Shown: positions 10,614 to 21,302 of the stretch, piece by piece
Position numbering within the stretch: the stretch's first letter is position 1
How the letters are laid out: each line of letters opens with the position of its first letter
NCBI GenBank assembly: GCA_040285825.1
Contig: JAUPSS010000001.1
Span: 3,348,001 to 3,412,000, forward strand
Length of the DNA: 64,000 nucleotides
Reading direction: 5' to 3'
From: Eukaryota sp. TZLM1-RC
Taxonomy: Eukaryota; Metamonada: BaSk clade
Position numbers and translations under genes: made by a program
Notes under the pieces: generated by a model
Databases searched by the model: none
What the model was told of the DNA's origin: nothing
Seen by the model: only the letters and a program-made list of their open reading frames with translations

Positions 10614-11214
10614 AGTACTTCAGATCAATAAAAATACAGTTTACAAAAAAAACTTTGCAACTGAAAACAGATATTGTTAATTTGAATTATCTATATTACT
10701 TAGACTTTTTCAATTCTTGGTTTTCCAGAGAGCTCTTCTCCAATCTTCCTTCTGGTGATGTTCCAATTCCTTTTTGAAGATAATATTTCTGAAACTCATG
10801 GGATAAGATTGATAATTTCTTTTGATATTGAGTCCAGAAGCAGGCCACAACATGTTCGAATCTTTTATTCAATTAATCTATTGAGTTGGTCATAGTCAAA
10901 TCAAGATATTTGAAAAATATATACATTTATATTCAATTTCAGTCAATGTGACAACTTCATTGTTCTACATTTTGCAACATTCAATGCATATTTATTAGTT
11001 TGATTTGTTGTTCCATTATCCTGCTTCTCTAGGAAGTTTATCGAGTGTCTAGCACTTAAATTTCAAGCAAAACAAAATAATTTTGAGGAATTTCTGACTT
11101 AAAGATTCTGCTTCTCAAATGAAATGTCAAAAAACGCAATGTTCCAAGCTTATAGTAAATTGTAAAGGGTGGAGCTTGGCTTTATGACTCATAAAGGAAG
11201 CTAAATTAAGACAA
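10614..11214. other. Intergenic, no recognisable gene
   Basis: AT-rich sequence with short ORFs only. I see no transposon signature, RNA gene or domain. It contains the 3' flank of the RING-kinase gene. Confidence 0.4.
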
Positions 11215-12836
11215 CTACCAAAAGGTTGCAACCTTTGCATATAAAAATACAGTCCAACCTACAAAAGTTGACACAAGAAAATAAAGCGCAGTAAAAATCA
11301 AAATCCCAGTACCACAATCCTCTGCGGAAAAGAGCCAAAAAAGTCCAACTGTGATGAGTAAAACAAAGACAACATACCAAAGTACCAAATAACTTTGGGA
11401 AGTAAAAGAAAGAACCCAAAAGCCCTAGGTCCATCCATAGCATCGGCTCCCAGTGTTGATCGTTGCATGGGAATGATGAACTGTAGGAACAGCACCAATA
11501 GGGATAAACAACCATGAAGTAATAAAAACAATGGGAGATTTCTAGAGCAGGTTGAGCCACTGATCATAGTAATCATGCCTGCAAAAATGGCCAAGGGATA
11601 CATTATCCAGCAATAAACAAGAAAAACAATCAGTTCACGAGTGACTGGCTTGGGAACCATTGACCTTGACGGGATCTGTGAAGGCCTTTGAAAAGGAGAA
11701 GAAGGCTCGGACTGTGTTTTATTTGGAAGTACTGGCTCAGTTGATGGTGGAGGAACTACGATAAAAGTCTCCGTTTCTTCTTCCACGTGGTTTGTCTTCG
11801 TTGTTTCATTTTCAGAATGGAAGTGAGGGGGTGGTCTGAAGACAGGAGCTGAGGGTAGGACTGCTTTAGGTTCCCTGACTGATTGTTTTAACAAATGTAT
11901 ATCATCTAAGCACTGTGCAAGAGGGGGCCTTTTTGATGGATCGTTATGCCAACACTTTGTGATCAATGACTTTATCTCCTTTGGTACATCAGTACCAAGC
12001 ACAGGTCGCTTCCCTTCTACAACAGACAGAATATACTGGTTTGTATTCCCAATGTAAGCTCTCTTTCCGGTAAACAACTCGTACATAAGCAGTCCAAATG
12101 AGAATACATTGGACTTCGAGGTGAGCTGGTTTGATTTTATTGTTTCAGGAGCAGTGTATAGACTCAATTGAGTATCAGACTGTTGTTGGAAATGTAATGT
12201 TGTGAAATCTGATAGTTTTGTTGTATTGTCACTAAATAAAAGAACATTGGAGGGTTTCAAGGCCTCATGTATGATACCTTTATCATTTAAAAACAAAAGT
12301 CCCACTAGAATTTGTTCTGCAATTTGGAGAGACTTGTAACTGAAATAAGAAGGAATGACGGATTCCAGAGAGTTTAGGGCCTTCTCCATGACCAAACCCA
12401 CCTTACATTGAGAGAACTTGGTGACACCATACACAGAGGCAAGGTTTGGATGTGCTTGAGATTGTGTGATAAGTGATCTTAATTCAGTGGAACTGGTGTC
12501 AAGAGATTGATTTGTTTGTCGTAGTTTCTTTACAATAACAGGGACAGATCTCCATTTAGCATCAATAACATCGGCAAAAGAACCCTCAGAAAGAACATCG
12601 TGAAGAGAGAGATGATCAAGAGGTATTTCAGAAAGATTGTGAGATGAATGTGAATCGACCAACCGCAATATCTCTCTATTGATGATAAAAGAAGGTAGAA
12701 CAGGTTCGCGACATTCGGGGCATGAAGAAAAAGAGGATGAACATAATGCACAGTAACTGTGTCCATTATTACAGACTGTCAAGGGCTTGTGTGCTGTATC
12801 ATTGAAAGATTTGCTACAGATTGAACATGCCAGCAT
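11215..12836 (-). CDS. RING finger + degenerate protein kinase + four-TM fusion protein
   Basis: Exon 1 is 12836-11378 and exon 2 is 11348-11215, giving 530 aa. Residues 4-45 form a RING (CSIC, C-NNGHSYC-ALC, CPEC; C3HC4 spacing). Residues ~75-330 form a TKL-like kinase domain: Gly-loop SEGSFADV, lysine in VIVKKL, APE box YTAPETI, FSFGLLMYELFTGKR and a C-lobe ending CWHNDPSKRPPL. The HRD motif is HEALK, so the catalytic Asp is lost, and DFG is DFT. Phosphotransfer is therefore doubtful. A Pro-rich linker leads to hydrophobic segments from about residue 405, four once the intron is removed. RING-type E3 activity combined with membrane anchoring and a pseudokinase is a reasonable inference. Without splicing the protein ends early and loses the last membrane helix. 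Confidence 0.8.
11349..11377 (-). other. 29-nt intron near the 3' end of the RING-pseudokinase gene
   Basis: The minus-strand donor is GTATGTTGTC and the acceptor TTTACTCATCACAG. Removal (phase 1) joins ...KVIWYF|V|GLFWLFSAEDCG and opens a further hydrophobic helix (ILIFTALYFLVSTFVGWTVFLY) before a TAG at 11215. Exon lengths 1459 + 134 = 1593 nt, divisible by three. ACTCATCACAG sits against the acceptor, so branch point and 3' splice site may be fused. Confidence 0.7.
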
Positions 12837-12897
12837 TTAGTTAGTTTCTGATCAATTTATTCTGTGGTTTTATGTAAAGCAGTAAAGCAGGTGGAAA

Positions 12898-13312
12898 AAT
12901 TTTGTTTTTGAATTTTTTCAAAGGTTTCCTTATTATGTTCATCTGATCCATGGTGAATCAAATTTTTATTTTAATCAACTTCAATTTGAATTAGATAATT
13001 TGCCCAGTGATATCTTGATTCAGTGTTTTCCTCAGAATGTTCAAGAAATTCCCAACCGATCACTCCCAAATTTACGTTTTTGCCTGAAAAAGCTTCAGCA
13101 CCATTTGGTTAAATTATATGAAAGCTTGGATTATGAAGTAAGACTTGGCTTGGCTAAAACTGAAAATCCCGCTTTCGGTAATTTTTTAAAGGACATTCGA
13201 GAAAGTTCTGCTGCTGCTTTAGTAACGCAAATTTTCTCTGTTTATGAACTTTTGTTAAAAAACAATGAATGGCTTTTCAACATGCGTTTTCGTTGTTTTC
13301 TATGGTCTCATG
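12898..13312 (+). mobile_element. L-A-like LINE internal fragment
   Basis: The plus strand reads FEFFQRFPYYVHLI..., IQCFPQNVQEIPNRSLPNLRFCLKKLQ, LDYEVRLGLAKTENPAFGNFLKDI and NMRFRCFLWS, which is the region between RT and the zinc motif of L-A. It ends abruptly at about 13312, where L-D sequence takes over. Confidence 0.75.
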
Positions 13313-13640
13313 TAATGTTGCAAATGATACTTTGGTTCACAGAAGAAAACTTAATCCTGTGAGTGCTCTTGATTTTAAAGCAAAAGAAAAACATTGAAAA
13401 TATGATAAAGATAATGAAGAAGCTAATGCTGGTAGAAATACACAGCTAGTTTTTATTGCTTTCCCCTTTTTGATAAACGGAAGATTATCAGTTGAAGCAG
13501 AAACTTTTTGAATGACTTCCGAAAAATGGTTCATGAAAAAACAATGAAAAGATTTGATCTTTTCTTATGGCGTTCTCGAATTCAATTTGCCATTGTTATC
13601 AGATTACCTCGGTTTTTCAATCGAATATGGAGTTTTAGAG
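13310..13640 (+). mobile_element. L-D family LINE fragment fused to the L-A fragment
   Basis: From CTCATGTAATGTTGC onward the plus strand matches L-D (VANDT.VHRRKLNPVSALDFKAKEKH, FIAFPF.INGRLSVEAETF, then the RSRIQFAI...PRFFNRI C-terminus) with frameshifts near 13510. The match fades at about 13640. The switch from L-A to L-D happens inside a few shared bases (TCTC). Confidence 0.7.
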
Positions 13641-13826
13641 GAGACATTCAAATTAATTTCTGTGATTTTCATTTGAAATGCATACTTTCGTCAAGCATCA
13701 TTCAAACTTATTCCAAGAACTTTCATTCTTGGTGAGATCGTCCACAGACGTTCTAGAATCCTCGAATAATTGGCCACCAATCTCAGTGAGCCCATTTCTC
13801 CTATAGAACAATATGTAGCTTTGAAG

Positions 13827-14761
13827 CTAGTTTCTTTGTGGTCTCTGAAACGCTTCTGGTCTTGTTCCATAGTAGCGCTCACTAATTACAATTTCTAGTT
13901 GATTTAGTGATGCAGAAATGTCTCTAGACCAAACTTGATTACATTCCGGACAACTGAAATAGGCGTTGTGAACTTTAACTTCACCATCAACTTCTCGATA
14001 GATCTTTTGGTGTAGCATCTTGCAGCAGTTCATCTTTGCAGATGTCGTATATTCATCTCTGATCTTCACATTAGCAAATGAACGTTGTAACCACTTGAGA
14101 AACGCCTTGCGTGGTGTTTTCACTTTTTGACGTGATGTACCACCACCTCCATTGCCAAACCACACCTTTACTTCTCGACCGTCTGCAAATTTTTTCACTT
14201 TGTTGATAATTGAGCTGAATCTTTTCTGTTTTCTTATAAAGAAGTCAAATGTGTTTCTCCTCAATGCTTTTCGAGATATAATTGCTGCTTGAGCAATGAT
14301 CGTCCTACGTTATTACCTTCATAGTCCTTATAGTCACCGATAGTTAATATTTCAAGCAGATAATGGTTCGATTTCTGCACGTCATAAACATCTATTGATG
14401 AGTGGGTCAGTGAAGCGGAGTGATTGTTTTTTCGTTGCTTTGGTGCCAAGAAGATATTGGATACGGTCGGCCCTGAACGTGTTGCAATGCTGGAACCACA
14501 TAGATTTGAGTGGTTGATGGCCCAGAACACCATTTCCGTTTCGTCATCAGGTGCCTGCCACTCAGTAGCTTTTGGTTTCTGGCGAGGTCTTGGCCGTTCA
14601 ACCTTGGCTTGCAAGGTATGTTTTCTATTCCGAGTGGTTTCGTAGTAATCAAGTTTCCCTCTGGATCTCTTATCAGCCAAGGCTTCTCCAGACAATCTCA
14701 CTCGTGTTGCTTTTGGGTGGGGTTTGAAAGTTATACGGACACTATCACCATTAGAAGACAT
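13827..14761 (-). pseudogene. Fanzor (eukaryotic TnpB-like) RNA-guided nuclease remnant
   Basis: Two overlapping minus-strand frames, 14761-14261 (166 codons, ATG start) and 14309-13827 (no ATG needed), appear to be one gene broken by a frameshift at about 14265-14310. The downstream part carries the family's hallmark C-terminus: KVWFGNGGGG, then IRDEYTTS, paired cysteines in MNCCKML, a second pair CPEC, and directly after it VWSRDISASLN, the RuvC-III R-D-x-x-A-S-x-N block. The upstream frame is Lys/Arg-rich, and where RuvC-I should be it reads VFWAINHSNLCG, with no DPG-type Asp. The active site therefore looks dead as well as frameshifted. Fanzors are transposon-borne nucleases guided by an RNA from the element's end. 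I could not place an RNA or the element ends. Base composition is more GC-rich than the flanking LINEs. Confidence 0.75.
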
Positions 14762-15838
14762 GGTGTAGTCATTAGCTTTTGTTCTAAAAAATAAATAAGG
14801 GTTTTTAAAATTGTTTGTGATGTGGTTTTGGAGATAAAGTGGTTGAGAACCTTGGTGGAAAAGGGAGCAAAAGCAGGTTTCAAACTAGCGATGGGGGTGA
14901 GTCTCTGTCGTCTGAAGGTAGGCGGAAAGGCTTGCTCGAGGATTTTGGATTGTTAATCCGCAACGAAAGATGTAGGTACTGTTCCCTTGATCAAGGATCA
15001 CTCTTCGGGAAGAAAGAAGAATGTTGTACCTTTGAGGATCACCAACCAAAAAGTTAAGCAGAGTGACAGCCATTGTATGGTGTGTGTTGAACGAAGAAAG
15101 AAGAGGTTCCCGAAAGTTCGTGTTATTGTGAAGTACAGAACCAGCTTAAGTGGCCGGTGCAGGGCAGCTATGTCAAATTGCATACGAGCGGAAGAAGTTG
15201 AGCTTCCAAGACACAAGACCATCAGCAAGAAGCTGCTGGTAGTTACATTCCAGCTGGCGGCACTTTGCATCCACTAGTTGTTGTAGAAGCCTACTAGTGG
15301 GTAGTGGACGATTACGACCTGTTCTTGACAAGAACAAAACAGCAAACGGTCATGATGTAGAGATTCGATTGAGCTTCTCATACACATGGTCCTTGCCAGG
15401 TCTGTTGAATGGACGTCTGACTTATGGCTCAGAGACCGCCACAAAGTCAAAACACTGGATCCAGAATTGATGCTGTCTTCAGGGAAGCGCACAGCAAAAA
15501 CTCTGACCAGCAAGTTGCCCAAATGAGCCATGGGGTCAGCTTAGTCAGCTGTCCATCAATAGAATCACACACTGGCCGCTCAAGGAACTGATGAAGGGAG
15601 CAAGCAGGTGTCCATGACTGCATAGACCTTACTGAAAACGGAAGATGCACAGACAATCAGAAATGATTGATTTCTCAGTTTCAGTTACTTTTAAAATTTG
15701 GTTTATTTTCAACTTCTTACATCCACAAAACAATAAAACACCGACAAACTGATATATAGACACAACTGATATATAATAGATACTGGACCTTCTTTAAGCA
15801 GTTTCTTTTCTAAAAATGGTAAACTGATGTGAAATTTG
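14762..15838. other. Unassigned segment next to the Fanzor remnant
   Basis: This stretch shares the more balanced base composition of the Fanzor remnant, so it may belong to the same element. The plus strand has a 96-codon open stretch (14987-15277) with a CMVC pair followed by RRKKRF, and further on DLWLRDRHKVKTLDPELM, but stops interrupt every frame and I cannot assign a family. No terminal repeats were found. The last ~170 bp are AT-rich again. Confidence 0.3.
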
Positions 15839-16123
15839 ATGAAATTGTTGTTAGTCAAAGCAGTTGTTCGTTTCATCAAGGGTGTTTGTAGATTCAATAA
15901 ATTCGTAAAATTTCACAATTTAATTCCTTTATTCAGTACAAACACGTTACCAAGGGAAGTCGCAACACCCGTTTCTTCCTTTTTGTCTCTTTCCCTCTTT
16001 GACGAAGAACCTCTTGCTCCTCGTTCAATTATATCTGAGTTCGCCAGTGATTTTGTTCACCACATCATTGACAAAAAGTCCAAACTAAGGAACATAGTTA
16101 GAATTGAATTTTTGAATTTTTAA
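15839..16123 (+). CDS. Small hypothetical ORF
   Basis: A 94-aa frame from ATG 15839 to TAA. The N-terminus is basic and hydrophobic (MKLLLVKAVVRFIKGVCRF), and the middle has a Ser/Thr stretch and EEPLAPRSIISEFASDFVHHI. No family is recognised. It sits between the Fanzor-associated segment and an L-A fragment, with no homologous copy in the window. It could equally be chance. Confidence 0.22.
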   Translation: MKLLLVKAVVRFIKGVCRFNKFVKFHNLIPLFSTNTLPREVATPVSSFLSLSLFDEEPLAPRSIISEFASDFVHHIIDKKSKLRNIVRIEFLNF

Positions 16124-16267
16124 TGTGGGCAAAAAATATATATCAAAATAAATAAGTTGAGGCCATAAATGCACTCCACAAACCACATTTGTTTGAATTG
16201 GTGGACATAACCATTAAAAAGAAATGGTCAAAACTGTTTTTAAATAATTACTTTTATCCCGCAACTT

Positions 16268-16610
16268 ATAAATCAGTATTTAAATAGTCCATCTCTCCCA
16301 AATCAAAACAATTAGACGCAACTCTCTCATAGTGAGATCCAAGAAAAATCACAATAAATTATCTTCGTCCCTTTAAAAATAGAACAGAGATTTCTATTCT
16401 GCCAGAATATTTTTTTAAGATTTCCATTGGTCCTTCGTTTATCAATCAGGTCACAATCTGCTAAAAACGTAAAGCAGTCAGAGCACGCGAACCAAAAAGA
16501 GAAAATACAAATTGATAGAGATTGTATACTGTACGCTGTTGGGTGGACAATTTAGACAAAGGTCCCCTGTAGTTTTTGATATTGTCAATTTCAGAGTGTA
16601 CTCCATTGTT
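16268..16610 (-). mobile_element. L-A family LINE, 3' fragment
   Basis: The minus strand encodes a decayed L-A C-terminus (SHYERVASNCF.LGEMDYLNTDL) with the upstream helix region, parallel to 7159-7450 on the same strand. It ends 18 bp before the CFAP43/44-like start codon, so it lies in that gene's promoter/5' UTR region. Confidence 0.7.
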
Positions 16611-16628
16611 ATTACATAATATCTAAGA

Positions 16629-19600
16629 ATGGAACCTCCCCTCTCCTTTCAGGGGTCATCACTTCCATATATTCTTGCAGATAATGACACGATTTATTCC
16701 ATTTCTGCCAATCATCTCATAGCAAACTCCTCTCAAGTTCTCTACACCACGTCCAATGGTCCTATTTCTTGCTTTGCTCAATGTCCTTCTTCTCCTGTCA
16801 TCGCTCTAGCTGAGTTTTCCACTAGCATCACCATTCATATTATCTCTCTCTCTGCCAAACCCCTTCTCCTACATTCATTCACTCTTCCTTCATCATCCTC
16901 TGAGGTTTCTGCCATGACGTTTACTCTCTCCGGTGACACTCTTGCAATCCTCACCTCACGTCCTTCTCCCGTACTCTACCTTTATTCTCACGATGCAGAA
17001 CTTCTTACTACACACCCACTCCCTGCAGCCCTGCCATCTGATCCATATTCTGGGACTTTTGGTTCAATGATGACTAATCAAGAATTTGATTTACCCAACC
17101 CTAACCCTAACACTATCGGTGGTATTGAAAATCAGTCCTTTGTCAACTCTTATTGGACCACATTTATACCAAATTCAATGCAATTCAATCCACTTGATGA
17201 AACATTGCTGTTGTTGGCAACTGCGTCATCAGTACGTGTTTTTAAACGGTTGGGGAGGTTGCTAATGCCCTTGACAGTCAACTTTCCCAAAGTGGAAGGA
17301 GTTTACGTTTCAGCTGTTTCTTGGTTTAACCATTCCATTATAGTCGCTATGGATAATGGTGACGTTTACAAGGTTGTGAATGATGGTCAATTTCACATCA
17401 CTTTGATTGATAATTTATCGATATTGGTGGATGGAGAATTTGTAACTGGAATTGTATCATTCAAAAATTCCGCGATCTGTTCTTCAAATATTGGTCGTGT
17501 CATCCAGTTTGACATTTCTGAAAATTCTGTAGTTGGCCTCTCTGAGTTTTTGACTGTCAATCAATTATGTCGATTGGTAGTTACTCCTGATTATTCAAGT
17601 TTGGTTTTGAGCGGATCACGTGGTCTAGTCAAACGATTTCTTTTAAATAAAGCTCAAAATAATGATTTTGTTGATCTTGAACTCTTGTCTGATGAGCTTT
17701 CTTTGATGCCTCTTCAAGATGTTTCAAATTGTCATTTATTTGAAAAAGTTTCGGTCTTGGAATTTTTCGATTCACTGAACCTTTGCTCGTCATTAAGCCT
17801 TGTCAACAAAAATTTCACCAATGAAATTTTCAACCTTTCCATTTCTGAGCCAATTGTGTGCTCTGCTAGTCACCCAAATTTTCAGTCAAATATTTTAATT
17901 TTGGTCGGTATTTCGGGAACTATTTATACAGTTTTGGTACTTGAATCAGAGTTAGTATTAGTTTCTCATATAAGGATGACAGTCAAAAAACCGGTCAAAA
18001 TCATTCTCAATCAATCATTTTCTCACGGAATTTTACAAACTTTTGATGAGTTAATTTTCTTTTCTTTTTCCGAATCGAATTTTGTCTCTTTTGTTGGTAA
18101 GTTTTGCATTAATTCGGTTATTTCACACATTAATTTATTTAATTCCAAAGCATTTATCTCTTTTGAAAACAAGCAATTTATTATAATTGATGTACCTACT
18201 TCTACTCCCCCAGCCCTTGCCACTTGTCATGACGTCACCACTGCTGCTGACGTGTCACTTTTTCAGGAAAGTCAATTGAATTCAATCAAATTCAGCACTG
18301 ATGATGTTATCCGGTCATTAATTGTTTTTACTTGTGATGACTATAAATATTCAGTCATTTGTGGAACTAATTCTGGTATCTTTCTTTATGAATTACCAGT
18401 AAAGTTAACGAGAGAGTTGGAAATTTCGCCCATCAAAACAATAGAGCTCACCCAATCATTTGTGACACGTTTTGACCTTCACGATGACGTGTTGCTGTGT
18501 CATCATGTCGATGGATTTCTTACTGTTTATAATGTATCCACTCTTACCCGATTAAGCCAATCAAAAACAATTGATTTGATTGATGGTTGTTTTGGTAATT
18601 TTTCTTTTAATGACAATTATATTGCCCATCTTTGTGGCAACACACTTATTAAATACCCAGTCAATTTCAACTTGACAACTGTTTCTAATTCTATTTTCAT
18701 TAATAACTTTAATAGAGTGGATTTTCCTGAAAATCCATTTATTTTGTCTGATTTTCTTACCGATATTTGTGCTAAAAACTATGAAATTTTGCTCCAAAAG
18801 GCGGAAATTTCCAAAACAAAAGCACGCCAGGAACTTCATGAATTTAGAAATAGATACAATACACTTTTGGCGGAAAACCGAAATGCTGAAGAAATGGACC
18901 AAATTCCCGAACAAGAATTTATCATCGATTCAGAACATTTGGAAGAGGTGAAGAAAAAGGGGAATGCGGAACTAATTCAATTAACTGAAGAATTAGAAAA
19001 TAGAGTCTTGAAAAATCAATTTCTTTTTGAGCGGATCAAAATGACTTTCTTTGACTGTTTTGAAGTCAAGTTTGACAAGATTACAAGTTTTCCGCCTTCT
19101 GAGGATGTGGTCTTGAATTTTCCGCTCAAAAAAGATTTTTTGACAGTGGATTCTGAACTTTTGGAAAAAAGAAAATCTGAAAATCTTGATTCGAATAATT
19201 TTCTAAAACGATTATGGAACACTGAAGCACCTTCCGCTGATTTATTGTATAATCAATCAGATTTGATTGACCAATCACCTTCCTGTGACAAAAAACTCAG
19301 AATCCGATGTCAATTAAATATTTTAAAAGATGTTTTTATTTATGAAGTTTTAAAATTCAACAAATATTTTGATTCAATTCGGTCGGATAAGAGAAACATG
19401 GTATCAAAACTTGTCACTTGTCTCAGTAGACTAGAGGAGCTCTCCCACGATAGCGGTCTCGGCTTTTCTGACCTATTGAGCTCAACTGACCAAAATTTCG
19501 TCATGTCATTGACAACTGAAGCCCTAACTGTTCATGATGCCAACGAATACGTCTCAGAGATCAGCTCATCGACAGCAAAGAGCTCAAAATCCAAAAATTC

Positions 19601-21302
19601 CACTAGTCTCATTTCAGAAGAAATCCTGCGTAAATACAAACGAGGTCTTGATCTGATGATGGACGGCGTATTAGATAAACCAAAGAACCAGTTAACCACC
19701 GTTGAAGAGTTCTCTAAACCAGAGTTTGTTGATAATGCACCTCATGAGGAGTGGACTACAGAAATGCAAAAGGAATATGATGAATATATAACTAAATTAA
19801 AAGAAGCTGAGGCAGAAAGCCAACGGTTGGTTAAATCAATGCAAATGGAAGCATCACGTGTGGTGACGTCAGCAAGGGAGTATGTTGACAGTTTCAATCA
19901 AAAAATGATTGATTTAAGGGAGAAGAAGGTTGAAATTGACCATGTTTTAGTGGATATTGAGCTGCTGACATTTACTTATGAGAAATTGTTATCAAAATTA
20001 AACAGAGATTCAGAAATCAATAATGTTAAGTTGAAGAAGAATTTGGAGAAAATTGAACAAAATTTGCCACAATTACAGTCTGAAAAATTGAGTCTAAGCT
20101 CTTTGTTGAAAAATTTAGAGGAGAAAAAAGAAGAGATCACAACGAGTGATAGAGCTCAGGCCTCAAAATTTAAACCTAAAGAATTTTCTGAAGAAGAATC
20201 CCAAATTTTGGTGAAAATGTTCAAAAGTCGTCCAAAAGTCGATGTCAGCCAGTCTGTTCATCGTCAGTTGAGCTTCAGGCCTTATGACCTCCCAGTGAGC
20301 TCTTTTTCCGACCCCTACCAAATATTTAGTGAAATTTTGGATTCTATAAATCTTGAACAACCCCCAAATGTGTCAGAGTCAACTTGGAACATTTTTGTTT
20401 CGAACTTGAATCGCAAATATTACTTGGAATTTGAATTGAATGAAGTGAATGAATCAATTTCTAAAACTACCAAATTTTTGACTGATCACAATCATGAGCT
20501 TGACTATATAGAAAAGAAATCAAATGACCTCAATTCAAAAATTTCAAAACTTGAAAATTCCATTATGACCCTTACTTCTGACCTTCCCGTCCTGTTTAGG
20601 CTACGACAAGGCCAAGTTGAACTTCCCCCTCAATCAATTTTGATGGATTTCTCGAAGTGTATTTTGCTGGGGGTTGAGGTCATTGACAACTATAACGAAT
20701 TAATCTCAAACGCGGGAGAAGAAGTGCTTAAAATGCTGAATTTAATAGTTAAATTATCAAAGAATATTCGTTTGATCAAGTGGCAAATCAAAGAAGCAGA
20801 AATGAAGAAGAGAGATGTGGATGATGAAATTTTGGACTTCCAGTTACTTAAAGTAACCAAAAAGATCCAGGCTTTGTTAACCCACAATCCTGCAAGCAAT
20901 GCCGATATCAATGAGCTAGAGGGGTTAAAAAAGCAAGATTTGCATTTGGAAAAGATACATCATAAAAACATGAAGGAATTAGAAATCAAAATGAATAAGT
21001 TGATAAAGCAAATTAAGGCCAAAAGTAGGGAGAATAATGAGCTTGAGGGTCAGATTGAGGCAATCAAAATGGAAGTTGGTCAATTGACTTCGTTAGACTG
21101 TGACGAACCTGTTGACGATTCTAAAGATTCTTTAATGAAAAACATTAGGTTGATACGCAAACTAAAGGAAGTAGTCACCGAAAAGGAAAGTGAATTAAAC
21201 TTTTTGAAGGTGGAATTGGAAAGGCTTCGACAACGTACTTTCCCTTCATTTATTGAAGAAGATTACAATCCACCAGATATAAAACCAGAATATCTGAATT
21301 AA
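16629..21302 (+). CDS. CFAP43/CFAP44-family cilia and flagella associated protein
   Basis: Single 1557-aa frame from ATG 16629. The first ~690 residues are divergent WD40-type beta-propellers with short hydrophobic strands ending in Asn/Asp turns. From about residue 700 the protein becomes a long helical region (KAEISKTKARQELHEFRNRYNTLL, then EFIIDSEHLEEVKKK) followed by coiled coils to the end, which reads LRQRTFPSFIEEDY. A tandem propeller plus a block with a D-x-x-x-L helix, then ~800 residues of coiled coil, is the plan of CFAP43/CFAP44. In motile cilia these form the tether/tether-head complex that holds the inner dynein arm I1 motor domain on the doublet microtubule. I cannot decide between the two paralogues. 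Length agrees with the family. The gene implies a motile flagellum. A CCCTAA-type run at 17094-17111 encodes NPNPN. Confidence 0.75.
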   Translation: MEPPLSFQGSSLPYILADNDTIYSISANHLIANSSQVLYTTSNGPISCFAQCPSSPVIALAEFSTSITIHIISLSAKPLLLHSFTLPSSSSEVSAMTFTLSGDTLAILTSRPSPVLYLYSHDAELLTTHPLPAALPSDPYSGTFGSMMTNQEFDLPNPNPNTIGGIENQSFVNSYWTTFIPNSMQFNPLDETLLLLATASSVRVFKRLGRLLMPLTVNFPKVEGVYVSAVSWFNHSIIVAMDNGDVYKVVNDGQFHITLIDNLSILVDGEFVTGIVSFKNSAICSSNIGRVIQFDISENSVVGLSEFLTVNQLCRLVVTPDYSSLVLSGSRGLVKRFLLNKAQNNDFVDLELLSDELSLMPLQDVSNCHLFEKVSVLEFFDSLNLCSSLSLVNKNFTNEIFNLSISEPIVCSASHPNFQSNILILVGISGTIYTVLVLESELVLVSHIRMTVKKPVKIILNQSFSHGILQTFDELIFFSFSESNFVSFVGKFCINSVISHINLFNSKAFISFENKQFIIIDVPTSTPPALATCHDVTTAADVSLFQESQLNSIKFSTDDVIRSLIVFTCDDYKYSVICGTNSGIFLYELPVKLTRELEISPIKTIELTQSFVTRFDLHDDVLLCHHVDGFLTVYNVSTLTRLSQSKTIDLIDGCFGNFSFNDNYIAHLCGNTLIKYPVNFNLTTVSNSIFINNFNRVDFPENPFILSDFLTDICAKNYEILLQKAEISKTKARQELHEFRNRYNTLLAENRNAEEMDQIPEQEFIIDSEHLEEVKKKGNAELIQLTEELENRVLKNQFLFERIKMTFFDCFEVKFDKITSFPPSEDVVLNFPLKKDFLTVDSELLEKRKSENLDSNNFLKRLWNTEAPSADLLYNQSDLIDQSPSCDKKLRIRCQLNILKDVFIYEVLKFNKYFDSIRSDKRNMVSKLVTCLSRLEELSHDSGLGFSDLLSSTDQNFVMSLTTEALTVHDANEYVSEISSSTAKSSKSKNSTSLISEEILRKYKRGLDLMMDGVLDKPKNQLTTVEEFSKPEFVDNAPHEEWTTEMQKEYDEYITKLKEAEAESQRLVKSMQMEASRVVTSAREYVDSFNQKMIDLREKKVEIDHVLVDIELLTFTYEKLLSKLNRDSEINNVKLKKNLEKIEQNLPQLQSEKLSLSSLLKNLEEKKEEITTSDRAQASKFKPKEFSEEESQILVKMFKSRPKVDVSQSVHRQLSFRPYDLPVSSFSDPYQIFSEILDSINLEQPPNVSESTWNIFVSNLNRKYYLEFELNEVNESISKTTKFLTDHNHELDYIEKKSNDLNSKISKLENSIMTLTSDLPVLFRLRQGQVELPPQSILMDFSKCILLGVEVIDNYNELISNAGEEVLKMLNLIVKLSKNIRLIKWQIKEAEMKKRDVDDEILDFQLLKVTKKIQALLTHNPASNADINELEGLKKQDLHLEKIHHKNMKELEIKMNKLIKQIKAKSRENNELEGQIEAIKMEVGQLTSLDCDEPVDDSKDSLMKNIRLIRKLKEVVTEKESELNFLKVELERLRQRTFPSFIEEDYNPPDIKPEYLN

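Noticed and set aside
14987-15277. C-x2-C plus basic stretch read as a piggyBac-type cysteine-rich end.
   Set aside because: Only one cysteine pair fits, the frame is short, and no DDE motifs are nearby.
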